Positions 46,401 through 56,529 of a stretch of DNA of 64,000 nt are shown piece after piece. Both the position numbers and the translations under genes were made by a program. Below the pieces are notes generated by a model. That model was given only the letters and a program-made list of their open reading frames with translations, was not told the DNA's origin and ran no database searches. Source of the stretch: Trichopria drosophilae (lineage: Eukaryota; Arthropoda; Insecta; Hymenoptera; Diapriidae); the NCBI GenBank assembly GCA_030407085.1, contig CM059583.1, positions 83,306,501-83,370,500 of the forward strand. The letters are read 5' to 3'. The number at the start of each line of letters is the position of its first letter. The first letter of the stretch is position 1.

Positions 46401-46790
46401 GGCATTCATCGCAATAATCCATTCCAACATTGACAATGTAGAAGTTGTTCATAAATTGTCATACGAAAATTGCAATTTGAGCTGCCATCCCAAGTACCGA
46501 ACTAAAGAAAAATAAAATATATAGAAAGTATTCATCATTTATGAATAGGAATGAAAAGAATCGGATAATAAAAAGTAAATAAGATAACTTATCTGATGTT
46601 TGTTGTAAATCGGTGATGCTTATATTGTTCTGCTGAACCTGATAAATCGATTTTGGAGTCAGGTTAAGATGTTCATACAAACATTTAGTTAACTCTAATC
46701 CAAATTTATTACCGTAAAAAAACAATACTGAAAGCGAAAATCGAATTAGTTTTACCTTTTTCCATTTTGATCGCGATAGAACAACGAGAA
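33578..46790 (-). CDS. Candidate four-exon gene with transposon-filled introns
   Basis: Four minus-strand segments with consensus splice signals join in phase. Exon 1 is the ATG at 46766-46764 region (MEK, then GTAAAA). Exon 2 is 41930-41830 (after TTTCAG, ending before GTAATT). Exon 3 is 34817-34756 (after CCTATAG, ending before GTAAGT). Exon 4 is 33770-33578 (after TTTTTTTCAG, ending TGA). The 366-nt product would be 121 residues with QPMTPKRCRQQQRFNIDVF, EAAPGAISISNAYHGFSEAS, VQTLLEEQSSPSHGTHGE and HIERYVKIDGVWLLLKNTV. I recognise no domain. The introns (about 4.8, 7.0 and 1.0 kb) contain every transposon between 34.8 and 46.7 kb. The exons were picked by eye and chance agreement is possible. 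Exons 2 to 4 are the firmer part. Confidence 0.3.
34250..34435 (+). CDS. Small unidentified ORF
   Basis: A 61-codon ATG frame with two Cys pairs (TCYKCTS and ECSRCP) and a Lys/Arg-rich middle. It lies in what would be intron 3 of the minus-strand candidate gene. No family is recognised. It may be a small zinc-finger exon or may be fortuitous. Confidence 0.15.
   Translation: MFIVTCYKCTSDTELRNNVQHFTRVTRKTSKLTVLLEKLEECSRCPIRQHSLFDFISSEKL
35105..35584 (-). mobile_element. tRNA-derived SINE with 12-bp TSD
   Basis: TTAAAGCCAGTT occurs on both sides (35093-35104 and 35585-35596). On the minus strand the head has an A-box-like TGGTCGTGCGGG and a B-box AGTTCGAATCC about 60 bp later. A GC-rich body follows, ending in an ATCCTTTATCCTTATCCTTA tail. 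This is the layout of a retroposed SINE. The 103-codon frame inside it is not a gene. Confidence 0.85.
35734..36220 (+). pseudogene. Mutator-like transposase-domain fragment (PF20700 type)
   Basis: The reading shows SWCSYQKAVATD, FLEPIYEELTDEKVLERCLG, NTQNNNESYNSCIGNRAPK and FVGKQTIEIAAFSA, then a TGA, then VMEVMGVTIGPQAR and RRVDRAELEAMETSK. It matches the C-terminal half of the large arthropod family with an SWCxYQ, LxxCLxGxTQNxNES and PKxxFVGxxxxE signature. The N-terminal half is absent. The longer relative is at 56530-58275. Confidence 0.8.
36221..36959. other. AT-rich stretch
   Basis: No gene. Fragments such as TGCCATTTTGAAAGCCGCCA near 36600 recall the 120-bp repeat family. Confidence 0.35.
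36960..37334 (+). pseudogene. Penelope-like element fragment
   Basis: Reading across one frame break gives FKKRIRSICNTLETKHNT, KKTTITPYVQGLSEKLKK, FKPFDTNKAS and NMVYMIKFIHCNPVY. The order basic linker, PYVxGLSExLK, then VYxIKCxxCxxxYIGQT is that of Penelope-like retroelements, where the last motif opens the GIY-YIG endonuclease. The fragment stops at the motif because a mariner-like element begins at TA|CACGGTGGGC (37335). Confidence 0.6.
37812..37990 (-). pseudogene. Inverted copy of the transposase C-terminus
   Basis: On the minus strand the frames give RQACAEIPRTTL, RTVRHFQERVILCFQENGGH and LLRG, paralleling RQTCAEIPIKILPSTIRPIQ and ENLLRG at 39590-39715. This shows that the duplication includes coding sequence. 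Confidence 0.7.
38860..39718 (+). pseudogene. Tc1/mariner transposase
   Basis: The HTH region reads NPHISSCRVERDLGIGIPRR and DLKYHACHIRLV. The DDE domain follows with VLFSDEAKF (first Asp), RRWSLMVWCGIF, GSYFIEENVNRNTYLDLI, WFQPDGAARHF (second Asp) and, after a frameshift, SPDLISLNSYLWGYLKN (third acidic position). The C-terminus is the 81-codon frame ending at 39715. A TAG near 39055 and two frameshifts break it. It is related to the 30200 fragment and distinct from the copy at 7052. Confidence 0.85.
40379..40490. repeat. AT-rich microsatellite cluster
   Basis: An (AT)n run at 40379-40411, then ATTTTATATATA-type imperfect repeats. Confidence 0.85.
40800..41610. mobile_element. 811-bp non-autonomous TIR element
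   Basis: The ends are a nearly perfect inverted repeat of 28 bp starting CACTGAAAAACAAAAGGTAG and continuing CTCTACCG. The interior is unusually GC-rich near both ends, with self-complementary stretches such as ACCGTTCCCGTCGGTAG, and has no ORF. No target duplication is evident (flanks TTTC and TAAA). CACTG termini recall CMC-type elements, but without a TSD the superfamily is open. Confidence 0.7.
41611..42439. other. Mostly non-coding; holds candidate exon 2
   Basis: Apart from the exon-like segment 41830-41930 described with the minus-strand gene, nothing recognisable. Confidence 0.35.
42440..45540 (-). pseudogene. CR1/L2-like non-LTR retrotransposon
   Basis: Minus-strand order is as follows. 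An ORF1 remnant (45540-44450) has a Cys-containing start (FTCSFCASKV in one frame) and an RRM-like piece (MIVSGLSIHSNSPKGDVETF, PPTVLVELVSEDVKR). The AP endonuclease comes next (IKLAFWNARSIYDIV, NFSETSCENA, AGEFNYRIG, NDFIVLNGRTTSDNPAHFTF at 44310-43640). A linker (43776-43258) and RT follow (ADFWRTFRTFRKRPSV, LKVGKAIGLVGLPAELYK, SGWARVSAFMMCKKG, ANYRIKAISNALSE, LPEEQSGFR, to about 42440). The catalytic YxDD half and 3' end are missing, and many frames are broken. It is a likely relative of the 31000 RT fragment. Confidence 0.8.
45541..46740. other. Unassigned stretch with an 88-codon minus frame
   Basis: A minus-strand frame at 46725-46459 begins FFYGNKFGLELTKCLYEHLN and looks protein-like over its first 50 residues. 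It would follow the MEK exon only through a 28-nt intron, which is too short to be trusted. No family recognised. Confidence 0.25.
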
Positions 46791-46799
46791 CGATCGTTG

Positions 46800-47696
<897 letters not shown>

Positions 47697-48204
47697 GTTA
47701 ATGATAATATATTCTTATATATCGATTGAACTGGAATTAATTATATATGCCTTTTATTCGAAATTGGCATGAATTTCAATTCAAACCAGCGGCTACTCTC
47801 ATAGTGAATTGTATATAATACTATTCAATTACTTGCGAATGAATAACTCAGAACTAGGGGAAACCATTACGCCTCGTGCAACTTTACCAATCATTACTTA
47901 TTTCTAAAGAAGAACTCAAACGTTTGCATATTGCATAGTCGGCTACGGTTCTTACTTAAGTTTTGCTACCTAGGACCAGGCTTAACCCATTACCGCTCAA
48001 AGGACACTTTTTCTTCCTTCTATTTCAATCGAGTATTTTGTATCAAAATGGAAGTTAACAAAAATTAACAGATATATATCCTACTGTTTTCGAGGTCGCT
48101 CTTCAAGATTCCGAGGTCAAAATTAAGTTTCGGCCATTAGGAATTCCAATATGGCGCCGAATTTGAAAAAAAGTCAACAAAATTGGGAAATATTTATACT
48201 TACC

Positions 48205-48853
48205 AATTTTTTTCGAGCTCTTAGAATATGGGATGCTATTGAAACTCTGAATAAAGATGAACAAAATACTTCAATTTTAAGGAAAAATTTCACTTTTATA
48301 CCCTACATCATTCTAACGACCTCAAAATGGCCGCAACAATGAAAATTTCTTTTCTGGACGTTCTTAATCAAAAACAACGATCTTTTTTAATACAATGGTA
48401 AGAATGAAAAGTTCTCAGAATTTTAAATATTATAGCTTAGGAGATTTTGTTCCTAAAAATTGTCAACATTTGGAAAAAATGGCAAAAAACAAAAAATTCT
48501 TAGAATTCATTGGAGAATGCAGTAAATTTCTTTCATAATTTTGCGTTAACAAATTACAATTTCAACAAAAATTTGAAAAAAATCCCCAAATGTCATAAAA
48601 ATATCTAAAAAAATTCCGTGATATTTCTCGGTAAATTCTAAGAACTTTTCATTGTTATCATTTTGTTAATAAAGCTCGTAGTTTTGAGTTAGGGCGTCCT
48701 GAAAATTTTAAAGAAATTTTCATTGTTGTGGCCATTTTGAGGTCGTTAGAATGATGTAGGGTATAAAAGTAATATTTTTCCTTAAAATTTACGTATTTTG
48801 TTCACCTTCGTTCAGAGTTTTAATAGAATCCCCATATTCTAAGGGCTCGATGC
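48205..48853. repeat. Foldback repeat, arms of about 215 bp
   Basis: 48205-48430 and 48640-48853 are imperfect inverted repeats sharing ACCCTACATCATTCTAACGA, GGCCATTTTGAGGTCG (as its complement) and CTTAGAATATGGG. It has no coding capacity. Confidence 0.7.
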
Positions 48854-49009
48854 CTTTCTGCAACCAAAAGTGCACAAATTATATGAACTTCAACTAGTAA
48901 TTTTTTTGTTTAGCCCCGAATCAACCTAACCTCTTCAAAACGTCAATATCTCGAAAAAATAAACCTTATTCTATCAATTATGAACATTATTGATGAAATT
49001 CGCATCTCT

Positions 49010-49220
49010 AGATGTATTATTTTCCCTAAACCGGAGGTTCGGGGGTTTTCATCCGTAATTTGAGGAAGATTTTTTAAATTCAAGATGGCGGATCCAATAT
49101 GGTGGACTGAAATTCAATAAAATGTTTTTGGGGTTGTTCATCGCGAATTTGGGGGTAGATTTTTAAAATTCAAAATGGTGAATCAGATATGGCTGACCAT
49201 ATTTCATGAAATAATTCAAA
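49010..49220. repeat. Inverted units of the 120-bp repeat family
   Basis: Two units carry AAGATGGCGGATCCAATATG and GGGGTTGTTCATCGCGAATT, complements of phrases in the 2695-3445 array. Confidence 0.65.
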
Positions 49221-49306
49221 ATCACGCGATATTGTTTATACGGGAATTTTCTGAAAGAAAATTGTTTGTTTCCGTCCTTTAGCCATTTCAAGTTCCCTAT
49301 TTTCAG

Positions 49307-49409
49307 ATGCAGAAGGATGCAGGGACCGGAAGTTACGCTAAAAAACCAGCTAAACGGACTGTAAAGCAAGTTTTCGTCGGGAAAGCTCCCAAACCTGTTT
49401 CACTATCAA
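49307..49409 (+). CDS. Orphan exon-like segment, lysine-rich
   Basis: A 103-nt segment is bounded by a pyrimidine-rich TATTTTCAG and by GTAAGTTT. Only one frame is open: MQKDAGTGSYAKKPAKRTV then KQVFVGKAPKPVSLS. It begins with ATG directly after the acceptor. The signals and composition look like a real internal or first coding exon of an unknown basic protein. No partner exon in matching phase was found nearby. Confidence 0.3.
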
Positions 49410-49660
49410 GTAAGTTTGGCCAAAAAATATGAATAGAAATTAAAGAGCGGAGTTTTGTAAAATATATGTTTATAATATATAATATATATAATTTATAATA
49501 ACGAATGACACAAATTTACAGAATTTGACAGGAAGTACTATTTGTATATATCAATATTTGTATTTTATTTTATAATACATAATATGATGTATGCTCTTTG
49601 TTACGTAGTACATTATGTTACCAAGGCACGATTTCATCATTGCATTTTATAACCCCGCAG

Positions 49661-49750
49661 AAGGAGGCTAAAGAAGGGCATTATATGACACGGCGCGAGA
49701 TAGCGGGTAATAATGAGATACGCGCAGACAATAATGAACTCATTACTAAG
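49661..49750 (+). CDS. Second orphan exon-like segment
   Basis: 90 nt lie between ACCCCGCAG and GTTCGT, open in phase 0: KEAKEGHYMTRREIAGNNEI and RADNNELITK. Its phase does not match the donor at 49409 (phase 1), so the two cannot be joined directly. No family recognised. Confidence 0.2.
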
Positions 49751-50169
49751 GTTCGTTATTCGGCTTACATTAGCCTACTTTAGCCCCTCTTTACATGGAT
49801 AAAATTCCAAAATCGTTCGAGTGTGACATGAACTAATTTATTGTATATTGACTTTTTAATTTTAGCCCTTCAGCATCAATCACATTCACTAGGAAAAGAG
49901 ATTGATTCCCAGTTACTTAACTATTTAAACAATATGCCAAAAGGCATGAATTACAAATTATTTTATTTTTAGACATTTCTCATTAGTTCCGAATGCAATA
50001 TAATTTAGTTTTGCTAGATGTTATACAGTCTTTCTCAAAAGATACAGAAACCTCCCTATTGAGTGATGCTATGGTAAGCAGTGCACTTAAATATTTGGCT
50101 TGTCGTGTGATTTGGCTGGACAGGAGTTCTATTTCACATAGGGAGACAATTTCCTGTACGCTCCATGTT

Positions 50170-51985
50170 CCAAGAAACTCCACGGTGTATCCGAACGACC
50201 GAAATCGAGATATATCCCGAGGGTAGGGCATATTTTTCTTAGTTGACTGGTAAAATAAATAATTGTTTTGAAAGTAGGAAGTAGTTGTAATTGCATTGTG
50301 AAAATTTATTTACTTTGGAGGCGATTGCCCCAGTAAAACAATTTGCCAACAAAGCAACATCGATTTCTGGCCGCTTTAGTTCGTTCGCCGAAGAGAGTTG
50401 AAATTCAGCATTGGTGTTCCCGCGAAAGAGCATTCAGAAATATTTCAAATATTCGAATTTGCTTATTTCGGCATGAATGTATAGGCATAAATTTCGAATG
50501 TTTTGACAAAACAACCGCGTTAAATCGTAATACATTACTAACCTCGGGTTTTACTCCCAAACAAAATAATGAATACCTTTAAGGGTGAGAGACACATTTT
50601 CGATTCGCCATTAACCTAAATAGGGGTGCGACGAAAGGTTTACATTTACTCGCGGAAGATAAAGTGTTTATCCAATCTTTAAAGTAGCTCTCTGAGAGAT
50701 TGAATATTATTTGGGCGTTGAACAGACGTTCCACGCCGTAGCCAGGTTTATCGCCCGGAAGGGCGATCCTCGGAAAACTTCAACTTACGCGGATTTAACA
50801 CCACACGTAAAAAACAATTGTGAACAAATGAAGACACCAAATAATCCACAAAAGGGTGCTCGGTTAATCGTATTTTATTGAACACACGGAGATATTACAT
50901 CGGTTCGGTTCGCCAAACTTAAACGAGCTGCGTGGGGTTGCGGTAATAATCGAGTCACTCGCGGAAAACGATGCCACGGAGAAAAAGACTGGTTTTCGAA
51001 AAATAAAGCAGAAGCGTTCGACACAGGCGTAGCAACAAGACTGATTCAGCCCAGAAAGCGACGAAATTCGCTGATTACCACCTTTTGCAATTACAAACAT
51101 AAGGAGGCCAATTTTAGCACGTGACCGAGTCGCGTGACATCACATATACTCAAACATAAAGAAATGACAGGTTATTTTAATCAAATGTCGAACAAATTCG
51201 TAAGAATTTAGTATTTAATAATAATAATATCATAAAAGAGTAATTATTATCAAACACAAAATTGATTTTTGCATTAATGACTACAAATTTCTTCTTATTG
51301 AAGAAAATGAAAATTCAAAAAGAAATAAATGGATTTGAATGAGAGCTTATCTTTTCGATAAAAAGGATCTCTACAATTTCACTCAACGTTTGTTTTTAAA
51401 ATATCTCAATTTATTTAAAAAAGAAACATAAGTTTTTATACTTTCTAAATAATTTTTTATTCGGTCAAAAAGTGTTAAAGGGCCTTTTTCTCGAAAAATC
51501 AGCCGCCATTCATTAAAATCTATTCGCTTTGGGTCCCCAACAAAAGCTGTTCAACAAATTATTTTTGCACGTTGCAAATTTTTGTTTAATAACAATAATG
51601 CTTCAAATGTGCACCAATATCATTCGTAATAAGAATTAAATTTTTGGTAGCATTATTAAATATTTTTCCTTAAAATAAGATATCCAGGGTAAGTAAATTC
51701 GAATATTTGAAAGATTTCGGAATGCTCTTTCGCCAGAACACTGAAGTTGCATTTCAACTGCCTTCAGCGAACGAACTGAAACGGCCAGAAATCGATGTTG
51801 CTTTGTATGAAAATTGTTTTACCGGGGCAGTAGCCCCCAAAGTAAATAAATTTTCATAATGCAATTACAACTATTTCCTACTTTTAAAACAATTATTTTT
51901 TTTACCATTCAACTAAGAACAATATGCCCTACGTCGGGATATTTCGATTGCGGTCGTTCGGATACATTCTGTATAATGGGGTATT
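50170..51985. mobile_element. Inverted-repeat element, about 1.8 kb
   Basis: Arms of about 290 bp (50170-50465 and 51700-51985) are imperfect inverted repeats sharing TATCCGAACGACCG, GGGCATA, AGTAGTTGTAATTGCA and CATCGATTTCTGGCCG. The centre contains a GC-richer part (50600-51160) with no clear ORF. Neither target duplication nor transposase was found, so it is either a non-autonomous element or two inverted copies of one repeat. Confidence 0.6.
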
Positions 51986-52481
51986 CTCAAGTTTCGTGGT
52001 AAAAGTTTTGTTTTAAAGTAAAAGTTTTATTGTCTATCTCTTACAATAAGAAAATTGGTTTACTGTCCGTTTAGTTTCAATGTTAAGGGTAAAAGAGCAT
52101 TATCGGACTTGGCTAAAATAAAACTTCATATACGGACGGCTTAGTATCTTTATTATTATTTATATGTTGTTTTACTTATTTAATCAATTTTTAAAGTATT
52201 GCAGCTATAGTGGATATTGTCTACATTTACATTAATTGCGTTTTAAGCAATTTCTGGCATGTACATAAAGGCCTCAAGTGTAGTTAGATATTTACAAGTT
52301 TCATGTATACTATTCATTCTGTGTCCGATTTAGTGATCCACTGCGTCTTTATAAACGGGTTTTATATGGATCAGTTTGTAAAGCGGCTTTTTAAGCTGTG
52401 GCTTGCCCTTTAGTATTGTAAATTGTATATTTATCTGTACTGTAAGGTTTATTTCCAACAAAATAATAATTATAATAATAA
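51986..52481. other. AT-rich stretch ending in TAA repeats
   Basis: No gene. The last 25 bp are ATAATAATTATAATAATAA, the 5' flank of the R4/Dong-like element. Confidence 0.5.
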
Positions 52482-55400
52482 GGAGCCCAAAGGGAATGAT
52501 GCGTAACACAATGCGGCTATGCAAAAAGCTGCATCTTAGCCTATCTTCCCAAATGGCCTACTCTCACCTCCACGTGTGCTTATTAAAGCCGGTGGGCCCT
52601 GGACTCTCAGCAACCTTGCCAGAGATTGGGTAACCAACGCCAGTGGATGGCGAGGTAAGAGACAAACGAGAGAGGCATAATAACGGGGGGTAGGGCCAAC
52701 CACCCTACTCCCTGTATTTGCGGTTACTAGAAATAGAACGCGCAGGGCTCACAACCCTAACATGCCCACGGATGATTTCAGTGGACGGAGGATCTCAGGC
52801 AAGATCTAATGCGCTGCTACGAGGAGAGCTGTCCGCAACAACGAGGCTATATGGCGCGAATGCATAGTCGGTTTGCAGTAATGCGTCCCGAACTAGCAGA
52901 TCGCTTTACTCAACAACATGTGAGAGATTATGTGGCTTATCTATGGCGGATAGGTTTCGTTGTTCCCAGCTGTCAACCGGTACCGGATGTGCGGGCAATA
53001 ACAACTGAGCCCGTACGTGGTGCTGGGAGAGATGCTCCACATTATGAAAGCACGACACTCGTGTTTAAGCGAAATCTGACAACGAAAATTTTGCCTAAAC
53101 AACGAGAAATAGATAGAGCAAATAGCCAACTCCTGGATGCTCTTCCACATGACTGCGACCTGTGGCAAGTCAATTGTGCCATTTATGATCAGATGCTGCA
53201 AAGTGATCTGGTGACTCCGGGAAATCTGACACAGATATCGGGGAGTCGGCAGATTACAAAACGAATATCTCAATTGAACAGCAAAATTCGACTGACACGG
53301 AAACTCGCTTCCCGAATTCAGTGTATGATCGACTTCTTAACATCTGGCCATTCATTAACGGCTAAAGTCAAGAAGTTCGCGCAACAACTGCGGACATACT
53401 ATCACACATTCAACAAGCTGAAGTTTCTCAACATTAAGCAATGTTTGGCGGATGCCAAATAGAGGCTGCAAAGATGGGAGGATGGAAATCGACAAAAAGC
53501 AACATTTTGGTCGAATCCTTCTAACCTCTTCAAACATCGTATATCAGCCTCACGCGAGTTTCCTTCAATAGCCTCGGTTGAGGAATTCTGGGGGAGCATC
53601 TACGAGAAAACATATAGGCTTAATGCAGACACTCCAGGTATTGAAATCTTTACCGAGTTGCATGACGAACTTGCACAACAAAGTGAAGATTGCCCACCCG
53701 TCAGTGCATTAGAGGTGAATAATGCCATCAAAAGAGCGAGGAATTTCTCTTCGCCGGGCTGGGATGGAATTAACAACTATTGGTGGAAGAAGTTCACTTC
53801 TGTATATTCACTTCTTATTTAAATGGAGTCCAACCCATTACGCCCTGGCTGGTGGAGGGCCGTACGACACTAATCCCAAAATCGGGAAACTAGGCTGATA
53901 CGAGAAACGATAGATCAATCACGTGTCTCAATACGTTATACAAATGGTTCGCTAACATCTTGAACGTACGTATCGAGAAAGCCGTGAAACCGGTGTGGCA
54001 ACGGATAGTAGAACAACGAGGCTGCAAAGTGGGTGCGTCCGGCTGCAAGGACAACTTGCTTATCAACAGGTGTGTTTATCGGGACTCAGTCCACTACAAG
54101 CGTAAACTGGCGATAGTTTGACTGGATTACATGAAGGCGTATGACTATATACATCGCACGAGCTTTTAAGCTTGTTGCTCAAAAGCCGCCATATCCACCC
54201 AAATATATTGTGAAGTGTAGAAGACATGATGCCTCTTTGGAAAACGCCCTTTGTCATGACATCGGGCAAGCGTCGAACCATGTCTAGACTGGTTCAATTC
54301 CAAAGAGGTGTCTATCAGGGAGATTTTCTGAGTCCTCTACTCTTCTGCATCTCACTATTGCCTCTATCCGTTGCTCTCCGGAAATCTCAAGGGTGCATGT
54401 GTGGAGAGCCTGGTGAAGGTGTACATAAGATCACCCATCTTTTCTATACGGATGATCTTAAATTATACGCATCAGGCGAGGATCAATTACATCGATCTCT
54501 GAACGTCGCCCTCATATACCGAGATATATATGCATGGAACTCGAATTGGACAAGTGTGCAGTTCATTTGCATAGAGGAAGGTCAGACTCCGTTAACTACA
54601 ATATGGAGCTCGTCAACGGAAGTGTCATCCGACACCTTAGCACCGAATAAGCCGACATACATCCGGGAGTGCCTCAGAGGCATGTCCAGGATGTGCAGAC
54701 TGCTAAAACGAACATTTTTAAGAAATACCGGCGCCTTCTGCGTCAGATCTGGTCATCAGAATTGACGGGGAAAAATAAGGTGACAGACACGAATATGTTG
54801 ACCGTTTCACCAGTGCTCTATACATTTGGAGTACTTAAGTGGAACGTTGACGAGCTAAGGGGTCTTGACCGATGCACACGGATGATGATTTGTATGCAAC
54901 GACGTTTGCATCCAATATCTTCCGTGGAACGACTGTATTTGCTCCGAAAATTGGGCGGTCGTGGCCTTTTGAACCTGGAGTGTATGCAATACATGTTAGT
55001 CCTCGAAACGACTTGCGACGTGATTAATCGAACGAAGAATCCCCTGATGATGCTAGTTCATCAGTATGAAATTCAGGGGAAGTTGGGGTTTTTTACAACG
55101 CTACGGAACGAGTGGCGCAAAACCTCGGTCTGGTTTTCAACGTGGGACGTAGTGGTGCACAGGAAGCTGAATCAGTCTTCAATCTGTGCCAAGTGCACCT
55201 CCGGGCTAACATACGGAAGGAACACTTCCATGTCCATTGCATGGACAATTCTTACGAAAAGTCCAGCAACTTGGCTTGTCGGTAGAGATGTCCTTCTCAT
55301 TCTTAAGATCAGCCGGCTTGAAATCCGATACCGAGGGTTTTATCTTCGCATGCCAGGATGGGTAGTGAATACCTTAGCGTACCTCCACATCATCTTACAC

Positions 55401-56180
55401 TAAGTACGCTTTGTAGATCGTGTGGATGTCATTTTGCGGCACTAATGCATCGCTTGGCAGCTTGTCTAAGATATTCAGTCTCAGCATTCATCCAACGTCA
55501 CAATGCGGCTTTCCGAGTACTGTATCGTCATCTCCACAGCACCTACGGTATTGACGCGACCCCAGTTTTGCCGTACGTCCCCACTGATATTGAATCCGTA
55601 GTCGAAAATGAGTCGTGCCGAATATACTGGAATTACTCATTTTCGAATAGCAGGCAAATATCGGCCAGTAAGCCTGACATCATCCTTGTTGACTTCGATG
55701 ACAAATCTATCTTCGTCATCGAGTTCTCTGCACCAGCAGAGACAAACATAGTCAGCAAAGAGGCCGAAAAACGGATGAAATATCAGGAACTCCTGTTCGA
55801 GATTCGCAAGCTGTATCGAGGATTCAAAATCAAGCTCGTCGTGCTAATAATTGAAGTGCTGGGAGGAATAAGACCAACTTTGCCAACAACATGCAAATTC
55901 CATCGCAGGCCGAATGCAGAAAGCAGTGCTGCTGGGATCTCTCCGTCTGCTGAAATCAAATGAGATCCTGCAACCCCTAACCCGATGGTAGAGGGAGTGG
56001 TTGCAGTTACCATCGACATGGCCCGGTGCACTACGTGTGGACTACGGAGGGCCAAGAGAGGTTAGTTTTTTAGTCGGTAAACCTTGCCTGAACACCACGG
56101 GCATGGGAGTCCGACACACGGGGGGTTAACCAACATATTCAACCCAATGCGGTGCCTAACGCATTTCCCCCCTTCGTAAC
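52482..56180 (+). mobile_element. R4/Dong-like non-LTR retrotransposon
   Basis: The element begins GGAGCCCAAAGGG directly after a TAA-rich run and ends ...CCTTCGTAAC, followed by A8 and TAATAA. Dong elements are known to target TAA repeats, and the coding sequence is of the restriction-like-endonuclease type (see ORF entry). The 5' leader is about 330 bp. Confidence 0.75.
52809..55963 (+). pseudogene. RT and restriction-like endonuclease ORF of the R4/Dong-like element
   Basis: The N-terminal part (52809-53462) is basic and open to a TAG, with the frame continuing as RLQRWEDGNRQKATFWSNP. RT follows: NNAIKRARNFSSPGWDGINN, a degraded palm, VYQGDFLSPLLFCISLLPLS and the catalytic YTDD at 54445-54456. 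Then VSPVLYTFGVLKWNVDEL, SVERLYLLRKLGGRGLLNLE, a Cys-His motif beginning LCRSCGCHF, and an RLE nuclease with KPDIILVDFDDKSIFVIEFS (the PD...E core). The RT-thumb style and the C-terminal endonuclease place it in the R4/Dong group and exclude the R1 clade. At least three frameshifts and two stops occur between 53460 and 54230. Confidence 0.85.
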
Positions 56181-56194
56181 AAAAAAAATAATAA

Positions 56195-56430
56195 GGGTCG
56201 AGAGGGTTATGATGGCTAAAGCGTCCGCCTTGTTTCGTAACTTAAACGTCTCCGAAGGTTCTGCGTTCGATTCCCATCGCTTTCTCCTTGGCCTTGCATC
56301 GTATACATTGCAAAGGCTATTACAGGGATAGAGGAATTATTTTTGTGGCTGCCCGACATAGGGATTACATAGAAACGTGGGCATAATTTCGTCATTAGCA
56401 GCCGTTCTGTACATTTTGAATAAATCATCG
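56195..56430 (+). mobile_element. tRNA-derived SINE-like sequence
   Basis: A-box-like TGGCTAAAGCGTC and B-box GCGTTCGATTCCC are spaced as in a Pol III promoter, followed by an unrelated body. It does not fold as a tRNA. It starts where the TAA tail of the Dong-like element stops. No TSD was identified. Confidence 0.55.
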
Positions 56431-56529
56431 TTTATCGCCAATTGGTGTCAGTTCACGCATCGGCTTACTACGTGTTTTGTAGAATTTGTACCCAAACAGT
56501 ACTTTGTAGTATAAAAAATGAGTTCGTAT

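Noticed and set aside
46459..46766. Gene joining MEK to FFYGNKFGLELTKC through a 28-nt intron
   Set aside because: The intron is far below usual insect minimum length and the next donor (AAG|TT) is not canonical.
56195..56285. Functional tRNA gene
   Set aside because: Box A and B exist, but no acceptor or anticodon stem pairs are formed.
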